Shown: piece by piece, positions 59,658 through 64,000 of the stretch | Layout: each line of letters starts with the position of its first letter | Numbering within the stretch: position 1 is the stretch's first letter | Assembly: GCF_017832975.1 (NCBI RefSeq) | Contig: NZ_JAFIBI010000001.1 | Coordinates: forward strand, 992,001-1,056,000 | Length of the DNA stretch: 64,000 bases | Origin: Arthrobacter sp. PvP023 | Lineage (GTDB): Bacteria > Actinomycetota > Actinomycetes > Actinomycetales > Micrococcaceae | Direction: 5' to 3' | Notes under the pieces: model-generated | Databases searched by the model: none | What the model saw: the letters and a program-made list of their open reading frames with translations, nothing else | What the model was told of the DNA's origin: nothing | Translations under genes and position numbers: made by a program

Positions 59658-60491
59658 TCAATAGCTGGCCGGGGTTTGGGGCGGCTTTACCACCGGCTCC
59701 GGAGGGATGAATTCGGCAGCGAGTGCCTCGGAGCCGCGGGCCAGGATGGCGACGTCGGCGCCCACCAGCACAAAGGAGGCGCCGGCCGCGAGGTAGTTGC
59801 GGGCGGTGTCTGGGTTGAAGGCGTTCACGCCGGCCGGTTTGCCGGCCGTCTTGGCGGCAGCAATGCAGTGTTCGACGGCGGCACGCACCTCGGGGTGTTC
59901 CTGCTGTCCCAGCAGGCCCATGGAGGCGGCGAGGTCGGAGGGCCCCAGGAAGATGGCGTCCACGCCGTCGACCGCCAGGATGCTTTCCACGGCCGCGACG
60001 GCGGCTTCGGATTCGATCTGGACGGTGACGCTGATGGTTTCGCTGGCGCGTGCGAGGTAGTCCGGGATGCGGTTCCAGCGCGAGGCGCGGGCCAGGGCTG
60101 AGCCCACACCGCGGACGCCGTGCGGCGGGTAGCGGGTGGCGGCCACCGCGGCTTCGGCTTCGGCGGCGGAGTTCACCATGGGGACCAGCAGGTTCTGAAC
60201 GCCGAGGTCCAGGTACTGCTTGATCAGCACGGTGTCATTGACCGGCGGCCGGACCATCGCCTGGACGGGGTAGCCGCGGACGGCCTGCAGTTGGGCGAGG
60301 ACGGATTCGAGTCCGTTGGGGCTGTGCTCGGCGTCGATCAGCAGCCAGTCCAGGCCGGCGCCGGCGCACAGCTCGGCCACCAGTGGGCTGCCGGAGCAGA
60401 CCCACATGCCCGTCAGCGGACGGCCTGCTTTACCGTTGTGATTGGCCAGGGCGTCGCGGAACGTGGCGTCCGGTTCTACTCGAAGCGGCAT
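59658..60491 (-). CDS. hpaI: 4-hydroxy-2-oxoheptanedioate aldolase
   Basis: This 277-residue class II aldolase splits 4-hydroxy-2-oxoheptanedioate into pyruvate and succinate semialdehyde, the last step of homoprotocatechuate breakdown. LLIDAEHSPNGLESV, the conserved Arg in QAMVRPPVND, QIESEAAVAAVESI with the metal Glu, and GVDAIFLGPSDLAASMG with the metal Asp match HpaI/HpcH. It overlaps the end of hpaH by 16 bases. It is the last gene of the hpa operon seen here. Confidence 0.94.
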   Translation of the reverse strand: MPLRVEPDATFRDALANHNGKAGRPLTGMWVCSGSPLVAELCAGAGLDWLLIDAEHSPNGLESVLAQLQAVRGYPVQAMVRPPVNDTVLIKQYLDLGVQNLLVPMVNSAAEAEAAVAATRYPPHGVRGVGSALARASRWNRIPDYLARASETISVTVQIESEAAVAAVESILAVDGVDAIFLGPSDLAASMGLLGQQEHPEVRAAVEHCIAAAKTAGKPAGVNAFNPDTARNYLAAGASFVLVGADVAILARGSEALAAEFIPPEPVVKPPQTPASY

Positions 60492-61261
60492 GTGACACTC
60501 CCCAGGGGGCCGTAGTCGGCGTGGACGGTGTCGCCCTTGTATACCCAGAGCGGGCGGGTGAAGGAGCCGGCCAGGATGATGTCCCCGGCCTTCATGCCGT
60601 CACCGTGGGCGGCGATCTTGTTGGCCAGCCAGTGCACTCCGTTGGCGGGGTGGTCCAGAACCCCCGCCGCCACGCCCGTTTCTTCAACGGTCTGGTTCTT
60701 GTAGAGGATGGCCGAGATCCAGCGGAGGTCCACGGCGTCGGGCTTCACCGGACGGCCGCCCACCACCATGGCGCCCATCGCGGCGTTGTCCGCGATGGTG
60801 TCCACGATGGTCCGGCCCTCCATTTCGATCCGGGAGTCCAGGATCTCGAGGGCCGGAACCACGTAGTCGGTGGCGTTCAGGACGTCGAAGATGGTGCAGC
60901 CGGGGCCTTTGAGCCCGTCTTTCAGGACGAACGCCAGCTCCACCTCCACCCGCGGATGCGTGTACCGGTCCCACTGCACCGAGCAGCCGGTTTCGAGGAC
61001 CATGTCATCGAAAATGGCGCCGTAGTCCGGTTCGGTGATGCCGGTGGCGGCCTGCATCGCCTTGGAGGTGAGGCCGATCTTGCGGCCCACGAGTTTCCGG
61101 CCGGCGTCCTCGTTGCGGTTCCGCCAGAGCTGCTGGACGGCGTAGGAGTCCTCCACCGTCATCTCCGGGTAGCGGGACGTCAGCCGCGGCACCGGCTTCC
61201 GGTTCCGGCCGGCTTCCAGCAGCTCGTCCGCGATGGCTTCGATCGTCTTGGCATCCAGCAT
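60476..61261 (-). CDS. hpaH: 2-oxo-hept-4-ene-1,7-dioate hydratase
   Basis: This 261-residue enzyme hydrates 2-oxohept-4-enedioate. GRKIGLTSKAMQAATGITEPDYG, HPRVEVELAFVLK (metal-binding Glu pair) and LDHPANGVHWLANKIAAHG match HpaH/MhpD. It begins 2 bases after the hpaD stop and overlaps hpaI, so translation is coupled along the operon. Confidence 0.94.
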   Translation of the reverse strand: MLDAKTIEAIADELLEAGRNRKPVPRLTSRYPEMTVEDSYAVQQLWRNRNEDAGRKLVGRKIGLTSKAMQAATGITEPDYGAIFDDMVLETGCSVQWDRYTHPRVEVELAFVLKDGLKGPGCTIFDVLNATDYVVPALEILDSRIEMEGRTIVDTIADNAAMGAMVVGGRPVKPDAVDLRWISAILYKNQTVEETGVAAGVLDHPANGVHWLANKIAAHGDGMKAGDIILAGSFTRPLWVYKGDTVHADYGPLGSVTCRFE

Positions 61262-61263
61262 GG

Positions 61264-62349
61264 CTACAGCTGCGCTCCAAGCTTGAAGCCGGTCCGGTCA
61301 CCTTCGGGGGAGCCGTCCTTGCGGGTGTAGGAGAAGCCGTCGGCACCCACGGTGACGGCCATTTCCGAGGCGTCGGTGCGCTGGATGACGGGCTGGGGGT
61401 TGCCGTCGAGGTCCAGGACAAGGGAGGCCTCGGTGTACCAGGAGGGGACTACCGGGTTGCCCCACCAGTCGCGGCGCTGGTTGTCGTGGACGTCCCAGGT
61501 GATGGTGGGGTTGTCCGGATCGCCGGTGTAGTAGTCCTGGGTGTAGATCTCGATGCGGTGCCCGTCCGGGTCCAGGATGTAGAGGTAGAAGGCGTTGGAG
61601 ACGCCGTGCCTGCCGGGGCCGCGTTCGATCCGGTCGCTGATGCGCAGGGCGCCCATCTTGTCGCAGATCTGGATGATGTTGTGCTTCTCGTGGGTGGCGA
61701 AAGCGACGTGGTGCATGCGCGGGCCGTTGCCGCCGGTCAGCGCGGTGTCGTGGACGGTCTGCTTGCGGTGCATCCACACGGCGTAGGAGACGCCGTCGGA
61801 GTCCTGGATGTCCTCGGAGACACGGAAACCGAGGTCCTCGAGGTACTTGCGGCCGCGGGGAACGTCCGGGGTGACCTGGTTGAAGTGGTCCAGCCGGACC
61901 AGTTCGCCGGCGGAGTAGAGGTCGTAGCGCTGGGTGAGGCGCTCCACGTGCTCCACGTCGTAGAAGAATTCGTACGGGAAGCCCAGCGGGTCCTCCACCC
62001 GCACGGAGTCGCCGATGCCCTTGGTGAAGCCTTCCTTGCGGCGCTCCACCCGGCAGCCGAGTTCCTTGTAGTACGCTTCGGCGGCGTCCACCTCGGCGGG
62101 GGACTTCACCCGGTAGGCGAACGCTGCGACGGCGGCGATGGGTCCCTTGCGGAGCACCAGGTTGTGGTGGATGAACTCCTCGAGGGAGCGCAGGTAGATG
62201 TTGTTCTCGTCCTCCTCGGTGACGTGCAGGCCGAGGAGGTCAACGTAGAACTCGCGGGATTTGGCGAGGTCCGTGACGACGATCTCCATGTACGCGCAGC
62301 GGACGATGTCAGGAGCCGGAACGGAGGGCTTGGGGATGACGTTGCTCAT
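61264..62349 (-). CDS. hpaD: 3,4-dihydroxyphenylacetate 2,3-dioxygenase (extradiol, MndD/HPCD type)
   Basis: This 361-residue vicinal-oxygen-chelate enzyme performs extradiol cleavage of homoprotocatechuate. Counting from ATG 62349, the metal ligands fall at His155 (RLDHFNQ), His214 (RMHHVAF) and Glu267 (HRIEIYT), with catalytic His200 and Tyr257. These are exactly the numbers of the structurally known Fe enzyme of Brevibacterium fuscum and the Mn enzyme MndD of Arthrobacter globiformis. Sequence alone cannot tell the metal. The ribosome site is a weak AGAGAG. It lies 50 bases after hpaE. Confidence 0.95.
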   Translation of the reverse strand: MSNVIPKPSVPAPDIVRCAYMEIVVTDLAKSREFYVDLLGLHVTEEDENNIYLRSLEEFIHHNLVLRKGPIAAVAAFAYRVKSPAEVDAAEAYYKELGCRVERRKEGFTKGIGDSVRVEDPLGFPYEFFYDVEHVERLTQRYDLYSAGELVRLDHFNQVTPDVPRGRKYLEDLGFRVSEDIQDSDGVSYAVWMHRKQTVHDTALTGGNGPRMHHVAFATHEKHNIIQICDKMGALRISDRIERGPGRHGVSNAFYLYILDPDGHRIEIYTQDYYTGDPDNPTITWDVHDNQRRDWWGNPVVPSWYTEASLVLDLDGNPQPVIQRTDASEMAVTVGADGFSYTRKDGSPEGDRTGFKLGAQL

Positions 62350-62399
62350 GGTTTTCTCTCTTCTTTGAAAGGGGACCTGGTGGTCTTGGTGGGCCGGGA

Positions 62400-63911
62400 C
62401 TAGGCGCCGAATTTGGGGGTGTGGACGGTACCGAGGGTGATGTGTACGGCCTGCTGGTCGGTGTAGAAATCGATGGAGCGGTAGCCGCCCTCGTGGCCCA
62501 GGCCGGAGGCCTTGACGCCGCCGAACGGGGTGCGGAGGTCGCGGACGTTGTGGCTGTTCAGCCACACCATGCCGGCCTCGACGTTCTGCGAGAAGTTGTG
62601 CGCGCGGGTGAGGTTCTGCGTCCAGATGTAGGCCGCCAGGCCGTACTTGGTGTTGTTCGCCAGGGCGAGGGCTTCGTCGTCGTTCTCGAACGGGGTGATG
62701 GCGACAACGGGGCCGAAGATCTCCTCCTGGAAGATCCGTGCGTCCGGGGCGACGTCGGCGAACACGGTGGGGGCGATGTAGTTGCCTTCCGGGAGGCCTT
62801 CGGGACGGCCGCCGCCAGCTAGGAGCCGGCCTTCGGACTTGCCGATCTCCACGTAGGAGGCCACCTTGGCGAAGTGCTCCGGGTGGACCAGGGCACCCAC
62901 CTGGGTCTTGGGGTCATGGGGATCGCCGACGACGATGTTCTTGGCGCGGGCGGCGTACTTTTCGCAGAACTCGTCGTAGATGGCGCGTTCGACGAGGATG
63001 CGGGAGCCTGCGGTGCAGCGTTCGCCGTTGAGGGAGAAGACGCCGAACAGGGCTGAATCGATCGCGGCGTCGAGGTCGGCGTCGGCGAACACAACGCAGG
63101 GGGACTTGCCGCCGAGCTCCATGGAGAGGCCCTTGAGGTTGGCGGCGGCGTTGCGGAAGATCGTCTGGCCGGTGGTGGTCTCGCCGGTGAAGGAAATCAG
63201 GGGCACGTCCGGGTGCTTGACCAGGGCGTCGCCGGCTTCTTCGCCGAGGCCGTTGACCAGGTTGAACACACCGTCGGGAAGTCCTGCATCCTTGAAGATC
63301 GTGGCCCACAGCGATGCTGACAGCGGAGTGAATTCGGCCGGCTTGAGGACCACGGTGTTGCCGGTGGCCAGTGCCGGGGCGAGCTTCCAGGACTCCAGCA
63401 TGAACGGGGTGTTCCACGGGGTGATGAGGCCGGCGACGCCGATCGGCTTGCGGTTCACGTAGTTGATCTGCGAGCCCGGGACCTTCATGGCGTCGTCGAA
63501 CTGGGCAACGATCAGGTCCGCAAAGAAACGGAAATTCTCCGCCGCGCGGAGGGCCTGGCCTTTGGCCTGGGTGATGGGGAGGCCGGTGTCGAAGGTCTCG
63601 AGTTCGGCGAGGCGCTCCTCCTGGGCTTCGACGGCGTCCGCGATCTTGTTCAGGATGCGGGCGCGTTCGCGCGGCTTCATCTTCGGCCACGGGCCGTTGA
63701 CGAAGGCTTCGCGGGCTGCGGCGACGGCCAGGTCAATGTCCTCTTTCTGGCCGGCGGCGGCGGTGGCGTAGTTGGTGTTGGAAACCGGGTCCAGGACGTC
63801 GAAGGTCTTACCGCCCACGGAGTCAACGAATTCACCGTTGATGTAGTGCTGGATGTGGGTGGGAAGGTCCTGCGGTACGTAGTGGGTGGTTTCTGCGGCA
63901 GTGAACGTCAT
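62400..63911 (-). CDS. hpaE: 5-carboxymethyl-2-hydroxymuconate semialdehyde dehydrogenase
   Basis: This 503-residue ALDH oxidises the ring-cleavage product of HpaD. Seen are the Asn in ITPWNTPFMLESWK, FTGETTTGQTI, the catalytic Glu in SMELGGKSP and the catalytic Cys in NGERCTAGSR, followed by FGGVKASGLGHEGG. AAGGAAA precedes ATG 63911. It lies 9 bases after the stop of another gene that runs in from the right edge, so the operon continues beyond the window. Confidence 0.95.
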   Translation of the reverse strand: MTFTAAETTHYVPQDLPTHIQHYINGEFVDSVGGKTFDVLDPVSNTNYATAAAGQKEDIDLAVAAAREAFVNGPWPKMKPRERARILNKIADAVEAQEERLAELETFDTGLPITQAKGQALRAAENFRFFADLIVAQFDDAMKVPGSQINYVNRKPIGVAGLITPWNTPFMLESWKLAPALATGNTVVLKPAEFTPLSASLWATIFKDAGLPDGVFNLVNGLGEEAGDALVKHPDVPLISFTGETTTGQTIFRNAAANLKGLSMELGGKSPCVVFADADLDAAIDSALFGVFSLNGERCTAGSRILVERAIYDEFCEKYAARAKNIVVGDPHDPKTQVGALVHPEHFAKVASYVEIGKSEGRLLAGGGRPEGLPEGNYIAPTVFADVAPDARIFQEEIFGPVVAITPFENDDEALALANNTKYGLAAYIWTQNLTRAHNFSQNVEAGMVWLNSHNVRDLRTPFGGVKASGLGHEGGYRSIDFYTDQQAVHITLGTVHTPKFGA

Positions 63912-63920
63912 TGTTTTTCC

Positions 63921-64000
63921 TTACTGCTGTGCGGTCTGTTGTTCGGTGGAGGTAGCTTGCGCCAGGTAGGCATCCAGGGTGGCGCTCCGGTGCAGGCGGG
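63921..64000 (-). CDS. 3' end of an upstream hpa-operon gene (partial)
   Basis: The last 25 codons of a leftward gene end at TAA 63921 and encode a tail finishing LDAYLAQATSTEQQTAQQ. Only 9 bases separate it from hpaE, so it belongs to the same transcript. The fragment is too short to name. The pathway still lacks the isomerase/decarboxylase (HpaFG) and a regulator within the window. Confidence 0.6.
   Translation of the reverse strand, partial: RLHRSATLDAYLAQATSTEQQTAQQ

Noticed and set aside
1..64000. tRNA, rRNA, insertion sequence, prophage or toxin-antitoxin genes
   Set aside because: Reading by eye found no transposase or integrase motifs, no toxin-antitoxin pair, and no sequence that I could fold as a tRNA; a tRNA scan was not possible here.

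Overview
The window is a high-GC actinobacterial chromosome segment, most like Arthrobacter, Pseudarthrobacter or Paenarthrobacter (Micrococcaceae). Support comes from the strong G/C third-position bias, AGGAGG-type ribosome sites with some apparently leaderless starts, Tat signals and lipoboxes, and actinobacterial families (DUF1540, DUF2630, DUF6221, DUF1992, PucR and FadR-like regulators). The homoprotocatechuate dioxygenase also resembles the well-known Arthrobacter/Brevibacterium enzymes. I see no rRNA, tRNA, insertion sequence, prophage or CRISPR array. It reads as a stable chromosome rich in catabolic modules.

Layout. 1-3.4 kb: a glutaryl-CoA locus (CoA transferase, divergent LysR regulator, glutaryl-CoA dehydrogenase). 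3.5-5 kb: small stress genes and a stand-alone adenylate kinase. 5.1-7.7 kb: a translationally coupled operon of an MHS-type transporter, a DUF1445 hydro-lyase-like protein and a small unknown protein. 7.8-11.7 kb: a MOSC protein and a phosphorus-scavenging pair (PhoD plus a nucleotide-pyrophosphatase-like enzyme) behind a candidate PHO box. 11.7-20.6 kb: a Na+/H+ antiporter fused to a UBP-type zinc finger, then TfoX-N, NUDIX, MpaB-like, DUF817, lipoprotein, GlsB, NYN and HAD genes. 20.6-27 kb: an Lrp regulator, a coupled homoserine dehydrogenase and aldehyde dehydrogenase, an amino-acid permease and two convergent IclR regulators, possibly for homoserine breakdown. 27-29.8 kb: a cyclase-family hydrolase, a 148-residue unknown and a divergent flavin monooxygenase.

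29.8-34 kb: an ArsR-SRPBCC pair with a palindromic operator over the start codon, a DUF2306 membrane gene behind two palindromic operators, and a ThDP enzyme. 34-42.6 kb: an amide/acidic amino-acid locus (permease, glutaminase, PucR regulator, DctA transporter, aspartase, GntR regulator). 43-46.9 kb: a GntR module in which two divergent promoters share the same operator words and serve a nitrilase-family amidase, the regulator, a second MHS transporter and a DUF2848 protein. 46.9-54.4 kb: an AlkZ-like protein, assorted small proteins and an ammonium transporter with GlnR-like boxes. 54.4-57.4 kb: gluconate permease, gluconokinase and a GntR regulator. 57.4-59.6 kb: a bifunctional penicillin-binding protein. 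59.7-64 kb: homoprotocatechuate meta-cleavage genes hpaI, hpaH, hpaD and hpaE, entering from beyond the right edge.

The most striking non-gene signal is a family of ten near-identical long hairpins with the core GACGGCGGGA / TCCCGCCGTC. They lie just downstream of genes, often between convergent pairs. Their outer stem positions differ between copies by paired changes in both arms, so the stem itself looks selected. They act plausibly as bidirectional terminators, but their sequence conservation goes beyond what a simple terminator needs.
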